Source of the DNA: Saprospiraceae bacterium
GTDB taxonomy: Bacteria > Bacteroidota > Bacteroidia > Chitinophagales > Saprospiraceae
Reading direction: 5' to 3'
NCBI GenBank assembly: GCA_020628855.1
Contig: JAHDEL010000028.1
Span: 1 to 39,019 of the forward strand
Length of the DNA stretch: 39,019 nt
A model generated the notes under the pieces. It was not told the DNA's origin. It saw only the letters and a list, made by a program, of their open reading frames with translations, and ran no database searches. The first letter of the stretch is position 1. Every line of letters starts with the position of its first letter. Both the position numbers and the translations under genes were made by a program. Below are positions 1-7,793 of the stretch, piece by piece.

Positions 1-50
1 GCACCTGACTCATAATCAGGGGGTCCAAGGTTCGAGCCCTTGAGGGACCA
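1..50 (+). tRNA. tRNA with CAT anticodon, 3' part (5' end outside window)
   Basis: Only the 3' two thirds is in the window. The anticodon stem is 4-8 paired with 16-20, with a 7-nt loop carrying anticodon CAT at 11-13. A 5-nt variable region follows, then a T arm (26-30 with 38-42, loop TTCGAGC) and the 3' acceptor strand AGGGACC with discriminator A at 50. CCA is not encoded (CAT follows). A CAT anticodon may be elongator Met, or Ile if the C is modified to lysidine; without the 5' half I cannot decide. The T loop is consistent with an elongator rather than settling the amino acid. Confidence 0.9.
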
Positions 51-58
51 CATTGCGA

Positions 59-96
59 AGGCATTCATCTTTAGTTAGATGAGTGCCTATTTTTTT
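59..96 (+). terminator. Rho-independent terminator after the tRNA
   Basis: A 12-bp stem (59-70 with 77-88, one G-T wobble) closes a 6-nt loop and is followed by A and then seven T residues (90-96). It is a textbook intrinsic terminator for the tRNA transcript. Confidence 0.9.
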
Positions 97-240
97 GCAA
101 CCTTGAGGCAAGAAGTCTATCCCGTATCATAAAAGCAGTGCTGAAAGTCATCATTGCTCGTAATTCACTTCTCATCACAAATGTCACAGTACGATGATGT
201 TAAAGTTCTATGTGCATATTTAATTAAAAAACTACAAATT

Positions 241-791
241 ATGACTAACGCAACTACACTTAGCAGATATCTTATGATGGCTTTTCTTGCTCTATTTCTT
301 TTGCAATCTTGTTCGGAAGAAATCGAAAACAACACTAGTCAGTCAGATGAACAACTCAGTAGTTTAACATAAACACTACAATCCAAATTAAAAAAGGAGT
401 TGATTGAAAAAGGAATAACAAAACAGAACTAACTCATTCTTTCACAACAAATGACTTCGACCATCTCTATGAGTTAGTAATTACCGAGGAAATCAAAACA
501 ATCATAGAAGATATAAGAAGTGCTAATTTACTAGAGGCGATTCCTGTCGAAGAATGCGAAACTTGTTATTCATTTGACTATGGAAATGATGACAACTTAT
601 CCCTTGCGATAGATGCATTACTTACTAATGAAGTAAAATTTCGAGAAGATGATAGGATTCTTTGTAAAAGTGCTTGTCTGAGTGCATACAAGTTTTGTCT
701 GGAAGGCGCCCAATTAGGTGGAAATGCTAGATGTTCTCTTGCTTATGTACTTTGTGTAGCTCTATGTAATGTAGATCTTTCACATAATTAA
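241..791 (+). pseudogene. Broken Cys-rich lipoprotein gene (one nonsense, one frameshift lesion)
   Basis: I do not recognise the family. An ATG at 241 begins a lipoprotein signal with lipobox LLQSC (Cys at residue 24) and an acidic/Ser-rich mature start. An in-frame TAA at 370-372 stops it. The same frame then resumes as a charged segment (TLQSKLKKELIEKGITKQN) until TAA at 430-432. A second frame, open from 408 to TAA at 789-791 with no ATG, encodes a plausible continuation containing CETC, CKSAC, and a C-terminal run of Cys-containing hydrophobic residues ending CNVDLSHN. Reading across both lesions gives about 180 residues. The nearby ATG at 154 is in the same frame, but the 29 residues it would add precede the signal peptide, so I reject that start. 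Alternatives are two separate short genes or assembly errors, since the region is rich in A runs. Confidence 0.55.
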
Positions 792-806
792 AGACTCAAA
801 GATGTT

Positions 807-841
807 TTTAAGAGTGTGCTTCCATAAAGCACATTCTTAAA
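807..841. terminator. Terminator-like hairpin between convergent genes
   Basis: A 15-bp stem (807-821 with 827-841, one G-T wobble) closes a 5-nt loop, between the broken lipoprotein gene and the convergent VOC gene. Neither side has a long T run in the transcribed orientation, so termination efficiency is uncertain. Confidence 0.5.
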
Positions 842-857
842 CTCATTTATACAGTTC

Positions 858-1925
858 CTACCCCACCGGTTGTTTCTTCCGACTGAGTGCCATTGCTGCA
901 ATGAAGAAGTTGGGTAACGGCTTATGTTGATCACGCTTTGTGAGATCAAGATACCAACCTAATTTCTTAATTATAGGAATCTTATGTGCCTCAACGAACT
1001 CAATCAATGTACCATCTGGGTCCTCTACATAAGAAAATCTACCCGCAGCCTCTCCCATATCAAAACTATTTGCACTATCTACCGTAAAAGGATGGCCAGC
1101 AGCTTCACATCGACTCTTGAGTTCTTCCATACCCTGTACATCAAAACACAAATGAATATATCCTAAGTCACCCCAAAGCCTACCTTCGAATATTTTAGCT
1201 GGTGTCCTATCCAACGTCTGTACCAGTTCGATGTATGTGCTACCCAACAATCTGGAAAATGGTCCTGTACGAGGCTCCGAATGGGTCAACAATACTCTTC
1301 TGAATTTTCCTTCCGCATTTGCATGCAAATGCTGTATGTCTCCAAACACACCAGTTTCGTCTGCTAGTATCTTATCATAACCAAGAATGTCTTGATAGAA
1401 TGTTAAAGCCTTTGACATATCCGAGACACCCATGGTTGCCCCAGCGATACCACCCGATGTAAATCCTGTATCGTTAAATCGCTGCAAAGCTTCGGTCACT
1501 TCTAATATATTACCGTAGGGATCTTTGCAAAAGAAGTGCTTCACCCCTAATTCTTGAGTGACATCGGTAAGTAATTCCACACCTTGGGCCTTGCAAAATG
1601 CATAATGTTTATCAACATCCTTGGCATTAAACTTAGCCACATTAATGCCTAAGTCTCCAAGCTGGAGCGGTGTTTTGGGAGGCTGAGCTTCTCGACTTGT
1701 ATATTGCCAGATCTCCATACCGCCGCCTCCATTATAATTGAGAGCAAGCACTGCATGTCTTGCTTGAGGTTTGCCATCTGTATAAGGTAGCATCAGACCC
1801 GCTTCTGCAGCTTCATCGAATACAGGCATATCCATACCCATATACTTTCTATACCATTCCCAAGTCTCGTAGACATTAAGATTACCCAGCCCAATTTGCT
1901 GAATACCACTGATATTATAACCCAT
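858..1925 (-). CDS. Two-domain VOC (glyoxalase/extradiol dioxygenase superfamily) protein
   Basis: The 355-residue protein contains four beta-alpha-beta-beta-beta modules, i.e. two VOC domains. Module 1 is around residues 7-75 (GIQQIGLGN to MEIWQY), module 2 around 91-147 (ending GNILEVTEA), module 3 around 160-236 (GATMGVSD to YIELVQ), and module 4 around 252-313 (GYIHLCFDV to GTLIEFVEA). His258 and Glu309 sit at classical VOC metal-ligand positions; module 2 has Asn94 where His is usual. The superfamily covers dioxygenases, isomerases and lyases; the length resembles 4-hydroxyphenylpyruvate dioxygenase, but I do not see enough to call it that. The start lies 1 nt beyond the stop of the upstream SPT-like gene, so the two are almost certainly co-transcribed, suggesting action on or near the aminolipid product. 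The substrate is unknown. Confidence 0.85.
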   Translation of the reverse strand: MGYNISGIQQIGLGNLNVYETWEWYRKYMGMDMPVFDEAAEAGLMLPYTDGKPQARHAVLALNYNGGGGMEIWQYTSREAQPPKTPLQLGDLGINVAKFNAKDVDKHYAFCKAQGVELLTDVTQELGVKHFFCKDPYGNILEVTEALQRFNDTGFTSGGIAGATMGVSDMSKALTFYQDILGYDKILADETGVFGDIQHLHANAEGKFRRVLLTHSEPRTGPFSRLLGSTYIELVQTLDRTPAKIFEGRLWGDLGYIHLCFDVQGMEELKSRCEAAGHPFTVDSANSFDMGEAAGRFSYVEDPDGTLIEFVEAHKIPIIKKLGWYLDLTKRDQHKPLPNFFIAAMALSRKKQPVG

Positions 1926-1926
1926 C

Positions 1927-3177
1927 TTAAGCTAGTGTTTGGACCTTGAGCTCTCTTTTCTTATACTCTCCACTTGTCAGATTATCTCTGATAGCTTTGA
2001 ACGCAGTTACTGTTCTTTCGATATCCTCTTCTGTATGTGTAGATGTTGGAATTAATCGAAGGAGTAACATCCCTTTTGGTATTACTGGATAGACTACAAT
2101 TGAGCAGAATATTCTGTAATTCTCCCTGAGGTCATAGACAACATGCGTTGCTTCAGGCACTTCTCCACTTAAGAATACTGGTGTTACACATGAGTTTGTT
2201 TTACCTAGGTTAAAGCCTTCTTCTCTTAGTCTACCTTGGAGCAAGTTGACATTCTTCCAAAGGTTATCCTTTAACTCAGGCATTGTTCTTAACATCTCCA
2301 GACGTTTTCTATTACCAAGCACTTGTGTCATCGGCATAGATTTAGCAAATATCTGAGATCGCATATTGTATTTGAGGAATTGTATTGTATCCTTATTTCC
2401 TGCAAGAAAAGCACCAATACTACCCATTGATTTAGCGAAAGTAGAAAAGTAGATATCAATATCATCCTGTACACCTTGCTCTTCACCAGCTCCTGCCCCT
2501 GTCTTACCAAGTGTACCAAATCCATGAGCATCGTCAACCATGAAGCAGAAACCATACTTCTCCTTTAGAGCAGCAATCTCTTTTAACTTCCCTTGATCTC
2601 CTTGCATGCCAAAAACACCTTCTGAAATCAAGAGGACATCACCACCTTGCTCGTCTGCTATCTTTTTTGCTGCAATGATCTGCTTCTCGCAACTTTCCAT
2701 GTCATTATGAAGAAAAGAAAACCGCTTGCCTGCATGCATTCTTACACCATCAACTATACATGCATGACAATTTTTATCATAGACTATCACATCTCTTCTT
2801 GTGACTACGCACTCAATTGCAGACATGATTCCTTGGTAACCAAAGTTAACAAGCACAGCAGCTTCTTTTGATACAAAATCTGCAAGCTCTTTTTCAAAAG
2901 CATCATGATAATCTGTATTCCCTGACATCATTCTTGATCCCATTGGATAACCAAGTCCCCAGTCTTTAGCAACCTCTCCATCAATCTTTCTAACTTCTGG
3001 ATGATTTGCTAAACCGAGATAATTATTGATTGACCACATGACCACTTCTTTACCATTGAATGTCATGCGATTACCAAGTTCACCTTCTAATTTTGGAAAG
3101 ATATAATATCCCTCTGTTTGGTCTGCATATCGACCAAGAGGTCCTTTGTCTTCTTTGATTCTATCAATTATTCTCAT
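1927..3177 (-). CDS. Serine palmitoyltransferase-like alpha-oxoamine synthase
   Basis: This 416-residue PLP enzyme belongs to the alpha-oxoamine synthase family (serine palmitoyltransferase, AONS, KBL), which condenses an amino acid with an acyl thioester and releases CO2. Visible motifs are NNYLGLANHP (51-60), PMGSRMMSGNTDYH (78-91), the PLP-stacking His138 (NCHAC), VDDAHG (214-219; Asp for the pyridine N, then His218), and the Schiff-base Lys249 in TFAKSMG. In Bacteroidota such enzymes make 3-ketosphinganine from serine, or the sulfonolipid capnine precursor from cysteate; the sequence alone does not tell me which. The adjacent VOC gene is 1 nt downstream and a reductase-like SDR gene lies 73 nt upstream. 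A -7 element precedes this gene at 3209-3216. KBL (2-amino-3-ketobutyrate ligase) is an alternative, though no threonine dehydrogenase gene is adjacent. Confidence 0.8.
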   Translation of the reverse strand: MRIIDRIKEDKGPLGRYADQTEGYYIFPKLEGELGNRMTFNGKEVVMWSINNYLGLANHPEVRKIDGEVAKDWGLGYPMGSRMMSGNTDYHDAFEKELADFVSKEAAVLVNFGYQGIMSAIECVVTRRDVIVYDKNCHACIVDGVRMHAGKRFSFLHNDMESCEKQIIAAKKIADEQGGDVLLISEGVFGMQGDQGKLKEIAALKEKYGFCFMVDDAHGFGTLGKTGAGAGEEQGVQDDIDIYFSTFAKSMGSIGAFLAGNKDTIQFLKYNMRSQIFAKSMPMTQVLGNRKRLEMLRTMPELKDNLWKNVNLLQGRLREEGFNLGKTNSCVTPVFLSGEVPEATHVVYDLRENYRIFCSIVVYPVIPKGMLLLRLIPTSTHTEEDIERTVTAFKAIRDNLTSGEYKKRELKVQTLA

Positions 3178-3208
3178 AGTTGTGAATTGTAGTATTCTAA
3201 ATCAACCA

Positions 3209-3216
3209 CAAAGATA
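3209..3216 (-). promoter_or_regulatory. Putative -7 promoter element for the SPT-like/VOC pair
   Basis: The minus strand reads TATCTTTG, an exact match to the Bacteroidota -7 consensus TAnnTTTG, 32 nt upstream of the SPT-like ATG. I see no clear -33 TTTG. It would let the SPT-VOC pair be expressed separately from the SDR gene upstream. Confidence 0.45.
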
Positions 3217-3250
3217 GCTAAAAAGCTCCTAAAGCGGCTTGGATTGTGTA

Positions 3251-4060
3251 TTAAGAACCGTATTCTGCTTTGGATTTATTCTTGAGAACTCTACTTAATA
3301 TTCTCGGGAAAAAGCGCTTAAGATAGACTCCCATTTTTTCTGTGCCACCGAGGATTAGTTCTTCTTTTCCTTTGCTTGCAGCATCACAAATCTTGTTTGC
3401 TACATATTCCGGAGACATGCCATTCGCATTATCCGGATCTGCTTTGCCAAGTGCTGTTCCGTCTGATGACATGGCATTATGGGCAATTTGTGTATTAACA
3501 TAGCCTGGACAGATGAGACTAACATTAATGTTATGGTGATGCACTTCTGATCGGAGACAGTCAAAAAATCCTTGAATAGCATGCTTGGATGCAGCGTAAC
3601 CAGAACGATATGGTGCTCCTAATTTTCCTGCAATACTTGATATGGCAATCAGGTGACCTTGGCGCTGAGCTATCATATTAGGAAGGACTTGCTTGGTCAA
3701 TTTAACAATGCTAAAATAATTGAGTTCCATCAGGTCCTTATACACTTGATATTCTGTCTCTTCCACCTTAGAGCGTTGCGATCTACCAGCATTATTAATC
3801 AGCATGAAGAGGTCTTTGTGTTTGTGTATAACAGCTTTTGCCTTTGCATCAACATCGGGTGCATTCATTAGGTCGATTGTGACGATTTCACTGTGTTCTG
3901 GATGTTTTAGTGACTGTTGGACTGCTTCAAGTTTTTGCTGTGATCTTGCAGTCAAGATAACAAAACCTCCTCTCTCAGAAATAGCTATGGCTAAAGCTTC
4001 TCCAATACCAGATGATGCTCCAGTAATCCACACTTTTTTTCCTTCAAAATATTTGCTCAT
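3251..4060 (-). CDS. Classical short-chain dehydrogenase/reductase, possible 3-keto-sphingoid-base reductase
   Basis: The 269-residue protein is a classical SDR. It has the nucleotide-binding motif TGASSGIG (13-20), the NNAG motif (89-92), Asn114, and the catalytic Ser141/142, Tyr155 and Lys159 (YAASK). The C-terminal basic stretch (KRFFPRILSRVLKNKSK) may associate with membrane, as in DHRS7-like reductases. Lying beside an SPT-like synthase, it is the obvious candidate to reduce the 3-keto intermediate to the aminoalcohol using NAD(P)H. That role is inference from context; SDR substrate specificity cannot be read from motifs. Its start overlaps the end of the upstream DUF1801 gene by 4 nt (ATGA), implying translational coupling. 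Gap to the SPT-like gene is 73 nt. Confidence 0.85.
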   Translation of the reverse strand: MSKYFEGKKVWITGASSGIGEALAIAISERGGFVILTARSQQKLEAVQQSLKHPEHSEIVTIDLMNAPDVDAKAKAVIHKHKDLFMLINNAGRSQRSKVEETEYQVYKDLMELNYFSIVKLTKQVLPNMIAQRQGHLIAISSIAGKLGAPYRSGYAASKHAIQGFFDCLRSEVHHHNINVSLICPGYVNTQIAHNAMSSDGTALGKADPDNANGMSPEYVANKICDAASKGKEELILGGTEKMGVYLKRFFPRILSRVLKNKSKAEYGS

Positions 4061-4437
4061 TTTGCCTTCTTTCGTTGATATGGGGCAACAAATTTTACAT
4101 TAAGATCAAGATCCAACGCCTCCAACCACACCATTTCGAGATAGTTATGGTCAATTTCTTCCAAATTTCGATACTCAATTCCTCTGACCATTACCCTGTT
4201 CTTTGCCAATAATTCTGTCGCCATCGATAATTCAATCCCTCTAAGAAAGACTACCTCAATACCACCATGTTTCTGTGGGCTAGTATAGGCGACCCAACTT
4301 TTTTGATAATAAAATGGTATTCCATATCTCAGTTTAGGGAAAATATTTGGAAAACTAGTGAAGTAATCAAAAGCGTACTGCATGAGCTGAGCTTGTTGCT
4401 CTGGCCTGCTTTCAATATAATTCAACACTATATCCAT
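4057..4437 (-). CDS. DUF1801 (YdhG-like) family protein
   Basis: The 126-residue protein resembles DUF1801/YdhG proteins: an N-terminal helical part with a FPNIFPKLRYGIPFYY segment, then short strands including GGIEVVFLRGIEL and a C-terminal basic tail (YQRKKAK). The biochemical function of this family is not established. Some members bind iron-like ligands or act in stress responses, but nothing here allows a choice. It is the first gene of a unit overlapping the SDR start by 4 nt. A possible -7 element ends only 5 nt before its ATG, which would make a very short leader. Confidence 0.7.
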   Translation of the reverse strand: MDIVLNYIESRPEQQAQLMQYAFDYFTSFPNIFPKLRYGIPFYYQKSWVAYTSPQKHGGIEVVFLRGIELSMATELLAKNRVMVRGIEYRNLEEIDHNYLEMVWLEALDLDLNVKFVAPYQRKKAK

Positions 4438-4442
4438 AAAGA

Positions 4443-4450
4443 CAAATGTA
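4443..4450 (-). promoter_or_regulatory. Putative -7 element, near-leaderless, before the DUF1801 gene
   Basis: The minus strand reads TACATTTG, an exact TAnnTTTG match, ending 5 nt before the DUF1801 ATG. If used, transcription would begin at or very close to the start codon. No -33 TTTG is evident. Low confidence. Confidence 0.35.
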
Positions 4451-4496
4451 GGTGATGCTTGAAGAAATTCTAATTTTAGTGTCTAAAAATGAAACA

Positions 4497-4937
4497 ATGA
4501 GAGCAATAATACTAATGCTGACACTACTACTATTAAGCTGCTTTTCGGAAGATACTTCGCAGAATTCAGAAATAGAAAAGCAAGCCATCAAATCAGTAAT
4601 GAAGATGCAAGAACAGGCTTGGTCAGATGGAGATATAGATGCGTTCATGGAAGGCTATTGGAAGTCAGACTCCCTTGTCTTTATCGGCAGAAATGGACCC
4701 ACTTATGGTTGGAATACAACAAAAGAAAATTATAAGAAAGGCTATCCAGATAAAGATGCGATGGGTCAATTAACATTTGATGTAATCTCACTAGAACCTC
4801 TGTGTGATGACATCTATACTATGCTTGGAAAGTATACTCTAATTCGAGAACAAGATACTCCAACAGGTTTCTTTACATTACTTTGGAAAAAGGTGAATGG
4901 AAACTGGGTGATTATTTCAGATCACACGAGTGGATAG
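4497..4937 (+). CDS. Lipoprotein with an NTF2-like (SnoaL/DUF4440) domain
   Basis: The ATG at 4497 starts a clean lipoprotein signal (MRAIILMLTLLLLSC, lipid-modified Cys15). An upstream ATG at 4452 would add 15 residues before the signal, so I prefer 4497. The mature part looks like a DUF4440/SnoaL-like NTF2 fold: a helix with MKMQEQAWSDGDIDAFMEGY, the strand SLVFIGRNG, then TFDVISLEP and the C-terminal strands FFTLLWKKVNGNWVIISDH. The fold is used both by enzymes and by ligand-binding proteins; the substrate here is unknown. Transcribed divergently from the DUF1801-SDR unit; a strong two-way terminator follows. Confidence 0.8.
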   Translation: MRAIILMLTLLLLSCFSEDTSQNSEIEKQAIKSVMKMQEQAWSDGDIDAFMEGYWKSDSLVFIGRNGPTYGWNTTKENYKKGYPDKDAMGQLTFDVISLEPLCDDIYTMLGKYTLIREQDTPTGFFTLLWKKVNGNWVIISDHTSG

Positions 4938-4945
4938 CAAGTAAA

Positions 4946-4977
4946 AAAAGGCCATTCAAGTAAATGAATGACCTTTT
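4946..4977. terminator. Bidirectional intrinsic terminator
   Basis: A 13-bp stem (4946-4958 with 4965-4977, one C-A mismatch), with A residues on the left arm and T residues on the right, lies between the convergent lipoprotein and aquaporin genes and can serve both. Confidence 0.8.
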
Positions 4978-4999
4978 CAAGTTTATCTATTCATTCTGA

Positions 5000-5650
5000 C
5001 TAGTCGTCAGATCCCATGCTTGTATACACAGCTTTGAAAGCAACAGCTGCTAAGACAGCACCTGCGATATCTGCAACAATTGCAAGACCTGCAGTTCCCC
5101 AGCCAGCAAGACCATTGAATGCAGCACCTATTGCAACAGCAGGATTAAAACATCCTCCAGTTCCAAATCCTCCTAATGCATAAGCCATAGCCAACACAGT
5201 AAAACCAATTGCTAATCCATAGTAAGAATTACCTGACGTCGATTGTGTTGTAGCTGTTTGGAGAACTACCCATACAAGGGCAAATGTTCCTAATAATTCA
5301 GCTGTGAAAGCTGCTGCCATATTTGTCGGCATTGCTCCACCTCCCATAATCGTACCTTTTCCAAGTATTGCTGCACCTACTACTGCCGCAACAATTCCTC
5401 CTAGTATCTGAGCAATCATATACCCAGGTACTTCTCCTCCTGAAATCTTTCCTCTCATTAGTACTCCTAATGTCACTGCAGGGTTATAGTGCGCACCAGA
5501 AATGTGCCCTCCAGCATATACCATCACCATTAGTGCAGAACCGATTGCCAATGGTGGTAAAAAGTTGTTAGCAGCATTGCCATTAACAACACAAACAATG
5601 GTCAAAACCAGGAAAAAAGTCCCAATAAATTCCACAATTAATTTTTTCAT
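5000..5650 (-). CDS. Aquaporin (MIP family) with atypical second NPA loop
   Basis: The 216-residue protein has six hydrophobic segments and the two half-helix loops of a major intrinsic protein. The first is GHISGAHYNPAVTLG (NPA at 56-58). The second is GGCFNPAVAIG (NPA at 169-171). In nearly all aquaporins the second NPA is followed by Arg, part of the ar/R selectivity filter; here the residue is Val172. The protein is therefore a water or small-neutral-solute channel of uncertain selectivity, and naming it AqpZ or GlpF would not be justified. It stands alone, with the Bat operon 135 nt upstream on the same strand and a shared terminator downstream. Confidence 0.9.
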   Translation of the reverse strand: MKKLIVEFIGTFFLVLTIVCVVNGNAANNFLPPLAIGSALMVMVYAGGHISGAHYNPAVTLGVLMRGKISGGEVPGYMIAQILGGIVAAVVGAAILGKGTIMGGGAMPTNMAAAFTAELLGTFALVWVVLQTATTQSTSGNSYYGLAIGFTVLAMAYALGGFGTGGCFNPAVAIGAAFNGLAGWGTAGLAIVADIAGAVLAAVAFKAVYTSMGSDD

Positions 5651-5785
5651 CTTAATTCGTTTTGTAGTGTAATTAGTTAATAATAGGTAAGTCTTAGGGG
5701 AACTGAATCGTAGCTAAGTTAACCAAATATTTGAAAAACTCCTATATATTTTAACACTATACGAAGCCGCCTGATAAAGAATAAA

Positions 5786-6787
5786 TTAAGGTAATTGCCT
5801 GAGTACTGTATGCCCAAGAAGCCATTGAAGGAGTAGAGAAATAATTCCAAAAAGAACAAAAGGACGATACTTCTCTTCGTATCTTTTATACACATTGACT
5901 TCTATTTCTGTCTTCTCTAATTGGTCTATGTATGCATAGATTTGCTCGAGTTGAGCTGAGGTAGTTGCTCTAAAATATCTTGCACCTGTTTGTTTACTCA
6001 TTTCATTCAGTAGTTCCTCATCAATCTGCACTCTCGTCATCCCATAGACATAACTGCCGTCTGGTCTTCTTCCAATTGGTGCTCTAGCTGTCCCAGAAGA
6101 TCCAATACCAATTGTATACACTTTCACTCCCAGTTCTTTTGCTATTTCTGCAGCAGTCATGGGCTTGATGTATCCGGAGTTATTTGATCCATCAGTCAAT
6201 AAAATCACAATTTTACTCTTGGCTTTGCTTTCTCTCAATCGATTAACAGCTGAAGCAAGACCCATTCCTATTGCGGTACCATCTTCTAACAAGCCGCATT
6301 GCAAACTGGCGAGAAAGTCTTTAACAATTTTATGATCAACAGTAAGTGGACATTGGGTGAATGACTCTCCTGCAAATACTACTAAACCTACTCTGTCGTA
6401 AGGCCTTTTATCCACAAATTCTTCGGCCATAGCTTTAGATACAGAAAGTCTATCCGGAGCAAAGTCTTGAGCAAGCATACTACTGGAAAGATCCATCACC
6501 ATCATGATATCAATACCTTCAGCCTTCACCTCTTCTTCTTTGAGCGCAAGTTGGGGCCTTGCCAAACCAATGATCAGTGAAGCAATGCCCAAAAGACTTA
6601 ATACTGGTAGGACATTTGACAATAGAGATCTAATACTCCTGGTTTGCTTGACTTCGCCTATACCTGGCAGAGGTATCGTTAGCTTTCTCTTTCTGAGCTT
6701 AGCAAAGTACCAATATGCAAGAATAGGTACAACAAGCAGTCCAAGCAATAACCAAGGATTTTGAAATGTGTAATCACTCAACATCAT
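5786..6787 (-). CDS. batA: BatA-like von Willebrand factor A membrane protein
   Basis: The 333-residue protein has an N-terminal anchor (about 12-30), a second hydrophobic helix (about 58-76), a VWA domain (about 90-290) and a C-terminal helix (about 309-328). The MIDAS motif DLSSSM (Asp99, Ser101, Ser103) and ILLTDGSNNSG are intact, so metal-dependent ligand binding is expected. The orientation places the VWA domain outside the cytoplasm or in the periplasm, as in Bacteroidetes aerotolerance (Bat) proteins. It is last in the moxR-DUF58-batD-like-batA operon and overlaps the preceding gene by 14 nt. A second Met directly follows the first. The batB and batC TPR genes usually found next are absent here; an aquaporin follows. 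Confidence 0.85.
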   Translation of the reverse strand: MMLSDYTFQNPWLLLGLLVVPILAYWYFAKLRKRKLTIPLPGIGEVKQTRSIRSLLSNVLPVLSLLGIASLIIGLARPQLALKEEEVKAEGIDIMMVMDLSSSMLAQDFAPDRLSVSKAMAEEFVDKRPYDRVGLVVFAGESFTQCPLTVDHKIVKDFLASLQCGLLEDGTAIGMGLASAVNRLRESKAKSKIVILLTDGSNNSGYIKPMTAAEIAKELGVKVYTIGIGSSGTARAPIGRRPDGSYVYGMTRVQIDEELLNEMSKQTGARYFRATTSAQLEQIYAYIDQLEKTEIEVNVYKRYEEKYRPFVLFGIISLLLQWLLGHTVLRQLP

Positions 6788-7793
6788 CTGTCTCTTCTTC
6801 TTTTGTTTCGATTACAAATTGTTCGGCTTCTTTGAGGAATGCCTCATGGGTCTCGTTTGTTGGCTCAGCTTTAGCAAATTTTACGAGATCAGCTACTTGA
6901 AGTATTCTTGTCAATGTAGATTCATGCGCCGAATCAAAATCTTTTTTGACTAAGTCTTCCACTATCTCGTTAGTTGTTGACTCTAGTGCTTGAATACCAA
7001 ATCTACCTTCAAGATATTCCCTAATGGTATAAGTAAGTTCTTCCTGAAAAGCTTTCACCTTACCTTGTTCCCAAGGTCTTTGAGTTTTAAGGTGTTGCAA
7101 TTTCTCAAGAGCAGTAATATGAGCTGGAATACTGATTTCAGGCTCTAGAATTTCAATTGCACTAACTTCTTGCTGTTTTCTATTCCTTAATGCGAGATAG
7201 ATTAATAGCCCTGCAATACAAAGTGTTATCGCTATAATTAGCCAGAGGTAGTCTAGCCAGTTTTTTTCTTCAGGCACGATATCATGAATATCATGGACGA
7301 GTTGAGTAGTATCCTGAGGAGCAATATTATCCTGTATTAACGAAAACAATAATGGAGATTGCAATGATCTAACAAGCATAGTATCTCCTTGCATTGTCAT
7401 GTATGTAGGTAACGGAAATCGAAATGCTCCAATATCCCAAAGGATGAATTTAAGACTTTGGCTAAGCGTGTATTGCCCTGTGCTATCTCTTGAGACATCA
7501 ATGGTTATTGTTTCATTAGGCTTTACAAATGGAGCGTCTATCCATTCAACATCAACCCTACCATCGTTCATGAGGGTATTGTCCTCATTCATGGCAATAT
7601 TCTCAATAGTGTCTAGAGGACTGTAGTTGATCTTGATCTTATTTAATGGAGATTGAGAAGAGAGTTTGACTTCCATTGTGACAAGATCTCCTGGCTCAAT
7701 CGTGTCATGACTCAGTGTTATACCAACGAAAGGCTGGCAAAACAATGCCCCCGCAAAGAACAGAATTAAAATTGTGCTAACTACTCTTATCAT
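6774..7793 (-). CDS. BatD-like membrane protein of the MoxR/Bat operon
   Basis: The 339-residue protein has a signal peptide (cleavage near ALFCQ, residues 16-20), an extracytoplasmic beta-rich domain (about 21-178) reminiscent of the Ig-like part of BatD proteins, one transmembrane helix (181-202), and a cytoplasmic helical tail with EYLEGRFGIQALESTTNEI, typical of the small proteins between DUF58 and VWA genes. Its role in the family is unknown; it probably scaffolds the MoxR/VWA complex at the membrane. The start overlaps the end of the DUF58 gene by 4 nt (ATGA) and its end overlaps batA by 14 nt. The exact family name is uncertain. Confidence 0.7.
   Translation of the reverse strand: MIRVVSTILILFFAGALFCQPFVGITLSHDTIEPGDLVTMEVKLSSQSPLNKIKINYSPLDTIENIAMNEDNTLMNDGRVDVEWIDAPFVKPNETITIDVSRDSTGQYTLSQSLKFILWDIGAFRFPLPTYMTMQGDTMLVRSLQSPLLFSLIQDNIAPQDTTQLVHDIHDIVPEEKNWLDYLWLIIAITLCIAGLLIYLALRNRKQQEVSAIEILEPEISIPAHITALEKLQHLKTQRPWEQGKVKAFQEELTYTIREYLEGRFGIQALESTTNEIVEDLVKKDFDSAHESTLTRILQVADLVKFAKAEPTNETHEAFLKEAEQFVIETKEEETDDVE

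Noticed and set aside
154-372. 72-residue reading frame starting with ATG at 154
   Set aside because: The first 29 residues lie before a clean lipoprotein signal starting at 241; I kept the later start and treated the region as a broken gene.
1927-3177. KBL (2-amino-3-ketobutyrate CoA ligase) annotation
   Set aside because: No threonine dehydrogenase is adjacent, and the reductase-like SDR fits an aminolipid pathway better.
4412-4648. Minus-strand frame overlapping the NTF2 lipoprotein gene
   Set aside because: It overlaps a well-supported coding region on the other strand and shows no recognisable motif or start signal.
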